Below, one piece after another: positions 1-6,210 of a stretch of 11,650 nt of DNA (positions within the stretch are counted from its first letter, which is position 1; each line of letters opens with the position of its first letter). The notes beneath the pieces are model-generated. The model was not told the origin of the DNA and did no database searches. It saw only the letters and a list, made by a program, of their open reading frames with translations. Origin of the DNA: Acidobacteriota bacterium (GTDB taxonomy: Bacteria > Acidobacteriota > Terriglobia > Versatilivoradales > Versatilivoraceae); NCBI GenBank assembly GCA_028875135.1, contig JAPPFQ010000330.1:1-11650 (forward strand), given 5' to 3'. Both the position numbers and the translations under genes were made by a program.

Positions 1-201
1 GGAGAGAGGGACCGGGTCATTCTCCAGCAGAGACTGATCGCCGAAGAACCCCTGACCCTTCAGGCCATCGCGGACCGGTTTGGAGTTACCCGCGAGGCCA
101 TTCGCGTGTCCGAAAAGAAGTTGGTGGAAAGAGTCAAGGAATACATGCAGGAGGCGCTGAAAGGGCTTCCGGAAGTGGATTTCAAGTTGGGGGAGAAATA
201 G
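1..201 (+). CDS. rpoH: RNA polymerase sigma factor, RpoH/sigma-32-like, C-terminal end (5' truncated by window)
   Basis: Frame 1 is open from the first base to a TAG at 199-201 and gives 66 residues. They read as sigma-70 family region 4.2, the helix-turn-helix that recognises the -35 box: LTLQAIADRFGVTREAIRVS, followed by a basic helix rich in K, E and R (EKKLVERVKEYM). The spacing of IADRFGVTREAIR matches sigma factors. The short tail after the helix suits RpoH-type sigma factors better than RpoD. I therefore infer an alternative, possibly heat-shock, sigma factor, but regions 1 to 3 lie outside the window, so the exact class is open. The next gene downstream has its own promoter, so the two need not be co-transcribed. 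Confidence 0.75.
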   Translation, partial: GERDRVILQQRLIAEEPLTLQAIADRFGVTREAIRVSEKKLVERVKEYMQEALKGLPEVDFKLGEK

Positions 202-228
202 CGCAGTCCAACGCCTCGCCCGGCGGTG

Positions 229-257
229 TTGACTCGCAAAGAGGCCTGGCTTAAGAT
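229..257 (+). promoter_or_regulatory. Putative sigma-70 promoter for the VWA gene
   Basis: TTGACT at 229-234 (five of six to the -35 consensus), a 17-bp spacer, and TAAGAT at 252-257 (four of six to the -10). Transcription would start near 264, about 35 nt before the chosen ATG at 299. It lies in the 97-nt gap after the sigma-factor stop. This rests on consensus matching only. Confidence 0.5.
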
Positions 258-298
258 TCCAGATAGAAACAAATCCGAAAACGAGGGTGGACGAAGCC

Positions 299-1438
299 AT
301 GATGACTTGGTGTCGGATCAGACAAATCGCACTCTTCGGAGCCTTGGCGCTGGGCCTCGTCCTGGGCGGCAGCCGCCTGTCGGCGGGCCCGGAGGGAGAG
401 GAAACCTCCCAACCCGAGCGGGAAGAAGGTAGCAGGAAAGTAGAGAGGGGCGGCCCGCAGCAGCGGCAGTCCGACCCGGTGATCGTCCGCAAGCGGAAGC
501 CCAGACCGAGAAAACGCCGCCTGAACCCGGCCCGCCCCAAGGGCTCCAAGCCCGAGGAGAACTTCACCCTGGCGGTCGACATCGAGCTGGTCAATCTGGA
601 TGTGGTCGTCACCGACAAGAAGGGAAACTTCATCCCCGAGCTGACCGCCAAGAACTTCAAGGTCTACGAGGACAAGGTCGAGCAGAAGGTCACCAACTTC
701 AGCCCCACCTCGGCGCCGCTGACGGTGGTGATGGTGCTCGAGTCCACCAGGAATCTGGCCTGGTGGTGGTACGATGACGCGACGATGCCGGCGGCCTATT
801 TTATCCAGATGCTGAGGCCCGACGACTGGGCGGCGGTGGTGTCCTACAACCTGAACCCCAGGATACTGTCCGACTTCACCCAGGACAAGCGCGAGCTGTT
901 CGGGTCGCTCACGCGCATGGCCTTCCCCGTCTCCCAGGAATCCAACCTTTTCGACGCTCTCCGATTCACCCTGGACCGCCTGGACGAAGTGGACGGCAAG
1001 AAGGCCGTTCTCCTGGTCAGCACCGGTGTGGACACCTTCAGCAGGATCACTTTCGGCTCCGCTTTGAAGCGCGTTCAGGCAACCGACGCCGTCATCTACT
1101 GCCTGGGTATCGGCCAGAGAGGGCGCTTGAGCAACGAACCCTTCATGGGGGCCACCACCCGGTTGACCTACCTGCAGGCCGACAATCAGCTCAAGACCTT
1201 TGCCAAGGTCACGGGCGGCAAGGCCTGGTTTCCCCGCTGGCAACAGGACCATCCCGCCATCCTGCGGCAGGTCGGGATCGAGCTCAGGAACCAGTACAGC
1301 CTGGGCTACGTGTCGACCAATGCCGACCGCAACGGAAAGTTCCGCAAGATCAAGGTGGAGATCGTCGACGAGAACGGGAAACGCGTCAAGAAAGTCAAGG
1401 CGCGAACCCGCGCCGGCTACCACGCCGTCAAGAGTTGA
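299..1438 (+). CDS. Secreted VWA-domain protein, acidobacterial VWFA-related family
   Basis: A 379-residue protein. The N-terminus looks like a signal peptide: basic R6 and R8, a hydrophobic stretch IALFGALALGLVLGG, then a likely cut near SRLSAG (about residue 29). A very basic, proline-containing linker (about residues 61-83) follows, then a short beta-rich module (about 88-136) with a D-KG-F-x-L-T-x-NF-V-ED pattern, then a VWA-like fold (about 140-275) and a C-terminal beta segment (about 330-377). This order matches the VWFA-related domain family common in Acidobacteriota, whose function is not established. The metal-binding MIDAS D-x-S-x-S is replaced by ESTRN (148-152), so ion-dependent adhesion is doubtful. 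I chose ATG 299 because it sits just before the signal peptide and 12 nt after GAGG (283-286). GTG 287 and ATG 302 are alternatives. Confidence 0.85.
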   Translation: MMTWCRIRQIALFGALALGLVLGGSRLSAGPEGEETSQPEREEGSRKVERGGPQQRQSDPVIVRKRKPRPRKRRLNPARPKGSKPEENFTLAVDIELVNLDVVVTDKKGNFIPELTAKNFKVYEDKVEQKVTNFSPTSAPLTVVMVLESTRNLAWWWYDDATMPAAYFIQMLRPDDWAAVVSYNLNPRILSDFTQDKRELFGSLTRMAFPVSQESNLFDALRFTLDRLDEVDGKKAVLLVSTGVDTFSRITFGSALKRVQATDAVIYCLGIGQRGRLSNEPFMGATTRLTYLQADNQLKTFAKVTGGKAWFPRWQQDHPAILRQVGIELRNQYSLGYVSTNADRNGKFRKIKVEIVDENGKRVKKVKARTRAGYHAVKS

Positions 1439-1458
1439 CCTGATCTTCCGGAAGCATC

Positions 1459-2304
1459 ATGTTGCGAAAAGCCGCCGTTGCCGGCCGTTTCTATCCCTCC
1501 CAGCCTGACCGGCTTCGCCGCGACCTGCAGGAGCACCTGGGACCGCTCGGGGCGCGACAGCAGGCCCGAGGCGTGGTGGTGCCTCATGCCGGCTACCGTT
1601 ATTCCGGCGGTGTCGCCGGAGCCGTTTTCTCCGGAATCGAGATACCCGAGAGGGTTTTGATCCTCTGTCCCAACCATACCGGACTGGGAGCCTCACTCTC
1701 GATCATGTCTCGGGGGGAGTGGGAGATCCCGCTCGGCCGGGTCCCCATCGACGAGGAGTTGGCCCGGAGGCTTCTGCGTCACTGCCCCTATCTGACGGAG
1801 GATGCCGAGGCTCACCGCTTCGAGCACTCGCTGGAAGTGCAGCTTCCCTTCCTGGTGCATCTCCGGCCGGATCTTCGCCTGGTGCCCATCGCCCTGGGCC
1901 GTCACGATTTCCCCACCTTCCAGCGCCTGGGAAAGGGCATAGCCCAAGCCTTGCGGGACCTGCCGGAGCAGCCGGTTCTGGTGGTTGCCAGCAGCGACAT
2001 GAACCATTTCGAGCCGGATGTAGTGACACGCATCAAGGACGGCAAGGCCATATCCAGGATCCTGGCTCTGGACGCTCCGGGACTCTACGAGGTGGTCCGA
2101 AAGGAGTCCATCACCATGTGCGGCTACGGACCCACGATCGCAATGATGTATGGAACCGAAGCCTCGCCCGGGACCTGCCGGGCCGAGCTGGTCGGCTATG
2201 CAACCTCGGGGGACGCCGGCGGAGGCAGGAGCGAAGTGGTGGGTTACGCCGGCATCGCCATTTATCCCAAGGCGTCGGGATCGGGCAGTCAAACGCCCCG
2301 GTGA
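1459..2304 (+). CDS. Memo-family protein (AmmeMemoRadiSam system protein B)
   Basis: A 281-residue protein of the Memo family, which shares the fold of LigB-type extradiol dioxygenases. Full family length and expected motif order are visible: AGRFYP near the start (8-13), HAGYRYSGG (43-51), PNHTG (71-75), EHSLEVQLPF (122-131), SSDMNHF (178-184) and MCGYGP (220-225). H43, H73 and C221 fit the positions that bind metal in human MEMO1, by family knowledge. The bacterial reaction is unknown. These genes are often found with AMMECR1-like and radical SAM genes, but neither is in this window. The ATG lies 20 nt after the VWA stop, with GGAAG (1450-1454) just upstream, so co-transcription with the VWA gene is likely. 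The last 11 residues are a non-conserved tail. Confidence 0.9.
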   Translation: MLRKAAVAGRFYPSQPDRLRRDLQEHLGPLGARQQARGVVVPHAGYRYSGGVAGAVFSGIEIPERVLILCPNHTGLGASLSIMSRGEWEIPLGRVPIDEELARRLLRHCPYLTEDAEAHRFEHSLEVQLPFLVHLRPDLRLVPIALGRHDFPTFQRLGKGIAQALRDLPEQPVLVVASSDMNHFEPDVVTRIKDGKAISRILALDAPGLYEVVRKESITMCGYGPTIAMMYGTEASPGTCRAELVGYATSGDAGGGRSEVVGYAGIAIYPKASGSGSQTPR

Positions 2305-2327
2305 GAAATGCAGGAACCGCAGGCCGA

Positions 2328-2990
2328 TCAGCCGGAGGGGTATCGGTCGATCTGTCTTAGGAGTCTTCGGGCCGTCTTGCGGGCCAGGTTCATCAGGGAA
2401 GCGTCCTGGGAAATTCTCTTCAAGATGGGCGAGAACCGTTGGGGGTCCACGATCGTTTTCCTGTCCAGGAACCCTCGCAGTTGATCCAGTTTCCTGGGAA
2501 TCCCCAGCCGGTCGTGCTTCAAGGTCAGCTTCAGATCGAGGAGGAATCTCTCCTGGGCGGAGAGGTGATCGAAAAAGGTCACGATCTTGCGGAAGGTCTT
2601 GTTGTCGGTGTGACGGAGCACCACTTCCCGCTCTTGCGGGCCGCTCACCAGGCGTATGGTGCGCGTCCCGGTGTCGGCCACCCGCCGCGAGCTCACGAAG
2701 TTCTTGTCCCGGTTCAGAAAGTCGGCCTGGGCGAAAAGCTCCAAGAGGTGCCGGAGGATGTGTGGCTTGAGGTGGAAATCCACCGCTACCGGCTCTCCAT
2801 CTCCCAGTCTCAGCAGGTACCGGGTGGTTCCATCGGTCTCCACTTCAATGCGGTGCAACTCGGTGTTGCCCCGGGAGTAGTCCTTTTGCCAGAACACCCG
2901 AGTGGGCTGGCCGGCGCCGCTCGAACTGCCAGCCAGGAGGAGCACTGCGAGCGGCAGCGGCCAGACTGAATGGACTCGGAAGGGGCGCAT
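2328..2990 (-). CDS. Secreted or periplasmic hypothetical protein
   Basis: I do not recognise this family. The 220-residue product starts with a clear signal peptide: MRPFRV, a hydrophobic run WPLPLAVLLLAGSSSG, and a likely cut near SSGAG-QP (about residue 27). The first part of the mature protein (about 31-130) looks beta-rich, with charged strands such as TELHRIEVETDGTTRYLLRL and TRTIRLVSG, which resembles small secreted domains of unknown function in layout only. The second part (about 135-215) is helical and basic. There is no lipobox and no catalytic motif I can name. The start at 2990 is 4 nt after the ruvC stop, which suggests translational coupling. An in-frame ATG at 3020 would overlap ruvC by 26 nt and put ten extra residues before the signal peptide, so I reject it. 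Its stop is 23 bp from the convergent Memo gene. Confidence 0.75.
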   Translation of the reverse strand: MRPFRVHSVWPLPLAVLLLAGSSSGAGQPTRVFWQKDYSRGNTELHRIEVETDGTTRYLLRLGDGEPVAVDFHLKPHILRHLLELFAQADFLNRDKNFVSSRRVADTGTRTIRLVSGPQEREVVLRHTDNKTFRKIVTFFDHLSAQERFLLDLKLTLKHDRLGIPRKLDQLRGFLDRKTIVDPQRFSPILKRISQDASLMNLARKTARRLLRQIDRYPSG

Positions 2991-2994
2991 GGAC

Positions 2995-3525
2995 TCAGCT
3001 TCGGGGGGAAAGGGGGACATGGGTCCTGGAGATCCCTCTCCGGATGCGGTTCTCAGTGGTCATGACCTGGGCATGACACAGGGCCAGAGCCAGTGCATCG
3101 GCCGCGTCGTGGGGCTGGGGCGGGCTGGCCAGTCCCAGCAGTCGTCCGACCATGGCCTGAACCTGCTGCTTGTCCGCCCGGCCATATCCGGTAACGGCGT
3201 TCTTGATCTCCAAGGGGCTGTACTCCACGATTGGAATGCCCGCCAGGGCGGCCGTGCAGATCACCACGCCCTTGACCTGACCGAGCTTCATGACGCTCTT
3301 GAAGTTGGTGAGATAGAACTGGTCCTCTACGGCAGCAACCTGCGGGGTGTAGGAGTCGATGAGTTGGAGAAGCTGCCGGTGAACGGTCACCAGCCGAGCG
3401 CCCAGGGCGTGTCTGGCGGGAAGAGAGATGGCCCCGAAGACGACCGGCTGCTGACGCCCTTCATCACTGTCGATGATGCCGTATCCGGTCGACCGTGAAC
3501 CGCAATCGATACCCAGTACTCTCAT
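2995..3525 (-). CDS. ruvC: Crossover junction endodeoxyribonuclease RuvC
   Basis: RuvC cuts Holliday junctions as a dimer at the end of homologous recombination, normally together with the RuvAB branch-migration motor. The 176 residues match the usual family length. All four acidic metal ligands are visible: D7 in MRVLGID, E67 in AAVED, and D140 and D143 in HDAAD. Other family motifs are present, such as KLGQVKG (80-86) and YSPLEIKNAVTGYGRADKQQ (102-121). Position 8 is Cys (GIDCG) where Pro is usual. I chose ATG 3525 because MRVLGID is the normal RuvC start. ATG 3561 would add twelve mostly Arg/Pro residues. It lies 86 nt after yebC on the same strand, a widespread pairing. ruvA and ruvB do not follow. 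Confidence 0.95.
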   Translation of the reverse strand: MRVLGIDCGSRSTGYGIIDSDEGRQQPVVFGAISLPARHALGARLVTVHRQLLQLIDSYTPQVAAVEDQFYLTNFKSVMKLGQVKGVVICTAALAGIPIVEYSPLEIKNAVTGYGRADKQQVQAMVGRLLGLASPPQPHDAADALALALCHAQVMTTENRIRRGISRTHVPLSPRS

Positions 3526-3611
3526 GGGATCCCGGGGTCGCCGGCGTCGTCGGGCAACCATCCACAGGCGGCTCTTTCCAAACCGATCCAGGCCACGGTC
3601 CCGGTCTCACC

Positions 3612-4361
3612 CTAGGAGGCGGCAGCCTCCAGTTCCGCATCCTCGATGTCGAAGTTGGCGAAGACCTTCTGCACGTCGTCGTGGTCTTCCAGCGATTCCA
3701 TCAGGCGCAGCATCTGCTGGGCCGGCTTTCCCGCAAGCTGCAGGGTGGTCTGGGGAATCATGGAAAGGTCTGCCGACGCCACCGCCAGGTCGTGGCTCCG
3801 GATCTCCTCCAGCACCGCATCGTAGTCCTGAGGCGACGTATAGATTTCGTAGACCTCGCCCCCGTCCCTCATATCCTCGGCTCCGGCCTCCAGCACCACC
3901 GTCATCAAGTCGTCTTCGTCCGTGCCGGACTTGTCGATGAGAATCAAGCCCTGTCTTTGGAACAGGTGGGCCACGCATCCCGACTGGCCCAGGTTGCCCC
4001 CGAATTTGGAGAACACGTGGCGGATATCCGACACCGTCCGGTTCTTGTTGTCGGTTACGGCCTCGACCAGGATGGCCACGCCGCCGGGGCCGTAGCCCTC
4101 GTAGACCGCGTCTTCGTAACTGAGCCCCGGCAGCTCGCCGGTTCCCTTCTGCACGGCCCGCTTGATGTTCTCCCCGGGCATGTTGGCGGACTTGGCCGCC
4201 GCCATGGCCGCCCGGAGCCTGGGGTTTCCGTCCGGGTCTCCGCCGCCCAGCCGCGCCGCCACGGTAATTTCCTTGATCAGGCTGGTAAACAGCTTTCCGC
4301 GCCTGGCATCGGCCGCACCCTTCTTGTGCCTGATGCTATGCCATTTGGAATGTCCCGACAT
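3612..4361 (-). CDS. yebC: YebC/PmpR-family regulatory protein
   Basis: A 249-residue, full-length member of the YebC family. These cytoplasmic proteins have been described as DNA-binding regulators, and some members as translation factors that relieve stalling at proline-rich stretches. Which role applies here cannot be told from sequence. The hallmark N-terminus MSGHSKWHSIRHKKGAADA is intact and fixes the start. Further family motifs are NPRLRAAMAAAKSANMP (about 46-62), the YEGYGPGGVA loop (about 87-96), NKNRTVSDIRHVFSKFGG (about 105-122) and an acidic C-terminal end (about 200-249). A strong promoter-like sequence lies 32-60 nt upstream, so it can be expressed separately from larB. It precedes ruvC. 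Confidence 0.95.
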   Translation of the reverse strand: MSGHSKWHSIRHKKGAADARRGKLFTSLIKEITVAARLGGGDPDGNPRLRAAMAAAKSANMPGENIKRAVQKGTGELPGLSYEDAVYEGYGPGGVAILVEAVTDNKNRTVSDIRHVFSKFGGNLGQSGCVAHLFQRQGLILIDKSGTDEDDLMTVVLEAGAEDMRDGGEVYEIYTSPQDYDAVLEEIRSHDLAVASADLSMIPQTTLQLAGKPAQQMLRLMESLEDHDDVQKVFANFDIEDAELEAAAS

Positions 4362-4392
4362 GAGCTGCCTATCCTCGGTGACCGGAAATCAG

Positions 4393-4421
4393 AGAATAGC
4401 AAAAGCCCTCGGGGGACTCAA
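4393..4421 (-). promoter_or_regulatory. Putative extended -10 promoter for yebC-ruvC
   Basis: Read on the minus strand: TTGAGT (4421-4416), a 17-bp spacer, and TATTCT (4398-4393) preceded by TG one base upstream, giving TGCTATTCT. Transcription would start near 4386 and give a leader of about 25 nt before the yebC ATG. Both boxes match four of six bases, and the TG extension strengthens the -10. This is consensus matching only. Confidence 0.55.
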
Positions 4422-4450
4422 GCCGTAGCCGGCGTCCCGTCTCAATCGCC

Positions 4451-4481
4451 GGCCGCCGGCAGGCCGCCGGCAGGCCGCCGG
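4451..4481. repeat. 11-bp GC-rich tandem repeat, about 2.8 copies
   Basis: Units of GGCCGCCGGCA at 4451-4461 and 4462-4472, then a partial unit GGCCGCCGG at 4473-4481. The copies are identical. The array sits just after the larB stop (complement of 4483-4485) and about 30 nt upstream of the yebC promoter. Each unit contains self-complementary GCCGGC-like sequence, so the transcript could fold and attenuate read-through from larB into yebC. There is no T-tract, so a standard intrinsic terminator is not supported. Confidence 0.8.
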
Positions 4482-4482
4482 T

Positions 4483-5229
4483 TCACAAGCGGTTGATGAG
4501 GCTGGCGACAAACCCAGCCCCGTACCCGTTGTCGATGTTGACCACGCTCACGTTGGAGGCGCAACTGTTGAGCATTCCCAACAAGGCGGCCACTCCGCCG
4601 AAGCTGGCGCCGTATCCGACGCTGGTCGGCACCGCCACCACCGGCGCCGAAACCAGTCCCCCGACCACGCTGGGAAGGGCTCCCTCCATGCCGGCGGCCA
4701 CAATCACCACTCGAGCCGCCAGCAGCCTTTTCCGAGCGTCCAGCAAGCGGTGGATACCGGCCACGCCCACGTCATAGAGAGTTTCCACCAGGTTCCCCAT
4801 GGCCTGGGCGGTCACCACCGCTTCCTGGGCCACCGGGATGTCGGCGGTGCCCGCCGAAACCACCAGAATGGTTCCCTTGCCCCGAATCTCCTCGTCCTGC
4901 TGAATCACGATGGTTCCGGACTCCTGGTGGAAGCAGGCCTTGGGCGACAGGGCCCGGACTCGCCGGAAGGCCTCCTCCCCGGTGCGAGTGACCAGGATGT
5001 TGTGTTTTCGGGGAAGCATCCGCTTGACGATGACCTCGACCTGGTCCGCCGTCTTTCCCCTTCCGAATACCACCTCGGCAAACCCCTGGCGAAGGGCGCG
5101 ATGATGATCGATCCTGGCGAATCCCAGGTCCTCGAAGGGTAGATGACGCAGCCGCTCCAGCCCCTGCTCGACCGAGAGCTTGCCCCCCTTGATCTCCTCC
5201 AGCAGGTTCCTGAGGACCTTTTCATCCAT
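4483..5229 (-). CDS. larB: Nickel-pincer cofactor biosynthesis protein LarB
   Basis: LarB carboxylates nicotinic acid adenine dinucleotide and splits off AMP, giving pyridinium-3,5-biscarboxylic acid mononucleotide, the first step to the nickel-pincer nucleotide of lactate racemase and related enzymes. The 248 residues match the family. An N-terminal helical part contains PFEDLGFARIDHHRALRQGF (31-50) and VVFGRGKT (53-60). A PurE-like carboxylase part follows, with SAGTADIPVAQEA (125-137), DVGVAGIHRLL (153-163), AAGMEGALPSVVGGL (178-192), VPTSVGYGASFGG (200-212) and NIDNGYGAGF (231-240). C223 is at about the place of the Cys that bonds the substrate in Lactobacillus LarB. ATG 5229 is favoured over ATG 5259 by a good GGAG eight bases upstream and by the usual family start. 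larC and larE are absent here. Confidence 0.9.
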   Translation of the reverse strand: MDEKVLRNLLEEIKGGKLSVEQGLERLRHLPFEDLGFARIDHHRALRQGFAEVVFGRGKTADQVEVIVKRMLPRKHNILVTRTGEEAFRRVRALSPKACFHQESGTIVIQQDEEIRGKGTILVVSAGTADIPVAQEAVVTAQAMGNLVETLYDVGVAGIHRLLDARKRLLAARVVIVAAGMEGALPSVVGGLVSAPVVAVPTSVGYGASFGGVAALLGMLNSCASNVSVVNIDNGYGAGFVASLINRL

Positions 5230-5237
5230 GGGAAAAT

Positions 5238-5241
5238 CTCC
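5238..5241 (-). promoter_or_regulatory. Ribosome binding site of larB, decides the start
   Basis: On the minus strand GGAG occupies 5241-5238, followed by eight bases (ATTTTCCC) and the ATG at 5229. This supports 5229 over the longer in-frame start at 5259. Confidence 0.65.
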
Positions 5242-5246
5242 AAAAA

Positions 5247-5275
5247 GCACAAAGGTCACAATGTGTGTCTTGTGC
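5247..5275 (-). promoter_or_regulatory. Imperfect palindrome in the larB leader
   Basis: Two 14-nt arms (5247-5260 and 5262-5275) around a single central base. Ten of 14 positions are complementary: the outer six (GCACAA with TTGTGC) and the inner four (CACA with TGTG), with four mismatches between, one of which could be a G-U pair in RNA. It lies 5 nt upstream of the larB GGAG. It could be an operator or a hairpin acting on translation. The inner TGTGA/TCACA-like half-site recalls CRP/FNR-type operators, but the spacing does not match a standard site. Confidence 0.4.
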
Positions 5276-5332
5276 CTCTTGTGGCCATTCCCGGCAAATG
5301 TCCTGCGACCGTATTTTGCAAAAGGCTCAACA

Positions 5333-5361
5333 ATCAGAAATCAGCAATCAACGGAAGTCAA
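5333..5361 (-). promoter_or_regulatory. Candidate sigma-70 promoter for larB
   Basis: On the minus strand: TTGACT (5361-5356), a 17-bp spacer and TCTGAT (5338-5333). Five and four of six bases match consensus. Transcription from near 5326 would give a leader of about 97 nt that includes the palindrome at 5247-5275. Confidence 0.35.
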
Positions 5362-5521
5362 GCGGATTCCCGGCTCAGCCCTCATACTGCAATCGATGTC
5401 CTCCAACCGTTGACTTTGGCGGCTGGCCGCCGATTCGGGAGTTGATGTACCATTGGCCTGTCGTGAAGAGCGCGAGTCCGATGGACCTCTGCACTCCACG
5501 ACCCACCGGGTATGAAAGACT

Positions 5522-6124
5522 TTGGAGATCACCCTCGCCATCACGGGAGCCAGCGGAGCCATCTATCCGCATCGCCTGCTGAACCTGCTGGCCGCCGAGC
5601 CGGCCGTGTCCCGCATCAACCTGATTGCCTCCGGAGCCGCCCTGCGCGTTCTCAACGATGAGCTGGACCTCGAGCCTCTCACTCTCCGCAACCTCGCAGA
5701 GAAGCTGGCGGAGAACCATCAACACAAGATCGAGGTGCTCAGCAACGACGATATCGGGGCCAGAATCGCCAGCGGCTCCCACCCGGTGGACTCCATGGCA
5801 GTGGTTCCCTGCAGCATGGGCACCCTGGGCAGCATCGCTCACGGCATCTCCCGGAACCTGATTCAGCGCTCCGCCGATGTCATGCTCAAGGAGAGACGCA
5901 AGCTGGTGCTGGTGGTCAGGGATACCCCGTTCAACCTGATTCACCTGGAAAACATGCGTCTGGCAACCCTGGCGGGGGCGGTGGTTTTTTCGGCCGCTCC
6001 CTCCTTTTACCACGGGGAAACCACTCTCGAGGGCATCGTCGACCAGTTTCTCTACCGGGTGATGCAGCAGCTCGGCCTGAATCCGGAGGCGGCCTTCCGC
6101 TGGTCTGGAGACAAGAGGAACTGA
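5522..6124 (+). CDS. ubiX: Flavin prenyltransferase UbiX family (UbiX/Pad1)
   Basis: UbiX joins dimethylallyl phosphate to FMN and makes prenylated FMN, the cofactor of UbiD-type decarboxylases. The 200 residues match family length. Visible motifs are ITGASGAIY (7-15, FMN phosphate loop), PCSMGTLGSIAHG (96-108), RSADVMLKERRKL (116-128), RDTPFNLIHLENM (133-145) and SFYH (161-164). Aligned by eye to Pseudomonas UbiX, R116, K123, R133, Y163 and R179 fit active-site positions, while Glu next to the last-but-two Arg is replaced by D134. The only start in frame is TTG 5522, because a TGA lies at 5513-5515 and no clear ribosome binding site is seen. An ATG at 5512 in another frame would join if one T of 5521-5523 were absent. 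The UbiA-type gene follows 86 nt later. Confidence 0.9.
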   Translation: MEITLAITGASGAIYPHRLLNLLAAEPAVSRINLIASGAALRVLNDELDLEPLTLRNLAEKLAENHQHKIEVLSNDDIGARIASGSHPVDSMAVVPCSMGTLGSIAHGISRNLIQRSADVMLKERRKLVLVVRDTPFNLIHLENMRLATLAGAVVFSAAPSFYHGETTLEGIVDQFLYRVMQQLGLNPEAAFRWSGDKRN

Positions 6125-6210
6125 AGCATGGACCGGACTCTCGATTGCCACCTCCGCCTGGAGAGCCAGCCCGCCGGCGTTGCTGCCGGCCCAACCAACA
6201 CCAACCCAAC

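Larger units (their letters stand above)
5230..5521. other. Divergent intergenic region between larB and ubiX
   Basis: This 292-bp gap separates the two divergent gene groups and is less GC-rich than its surroundings in its first half. I see no credible ORF in it. It holds the larB ribosome binding site and palindrome, TTGTG-type repeats on the plus strand at about 5262-5283, short ATCAG/AATCA repeats at about 5332-5350, a candidate larB promoter at 5333-5361, and a short dyad GGCGGC-TG-GCCGCC at 5418-5431. For ubiX I found TTGACT at 5410-5415 but no -10 at proper spacing. The nearest, TACCAT at 5448-5453, is 32 bp away. Confidence 0.6.

Noticed and set aside
251..1423. A 390-codon open frame on the minus strand opposite the VWA gene
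   Set aside because: It is almost fully contained in a gene with a clear family match and signal peptide, its translation has no recognisable domain, and long antisense frames are expected at this GC content.
2305..2346. Possible terminator between the convergent Memo and hypothetical genes
   Set aside because: Only a 5-bp pairing (CCGAT with ATCGG) with a 13-nt loop is seen, it runs into the coding end, and there is no T-tract.
5332..5350. ATCAG/AATCA words as a CRISPR or iteron array
   Set aside because: The words are only five to six bases, irregular in spacing and too few. No spacer-repeat pattern or replication genes are near.
6173..6190. GCCGGC dyad between ubiX and the UbiA-type gene as a terminator
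   Set aside because: The stem is only six bp, GCCGGC words are frequent in GC-rich DNA, and no T-tract follows. It is noted only as a possible leader hairpin.
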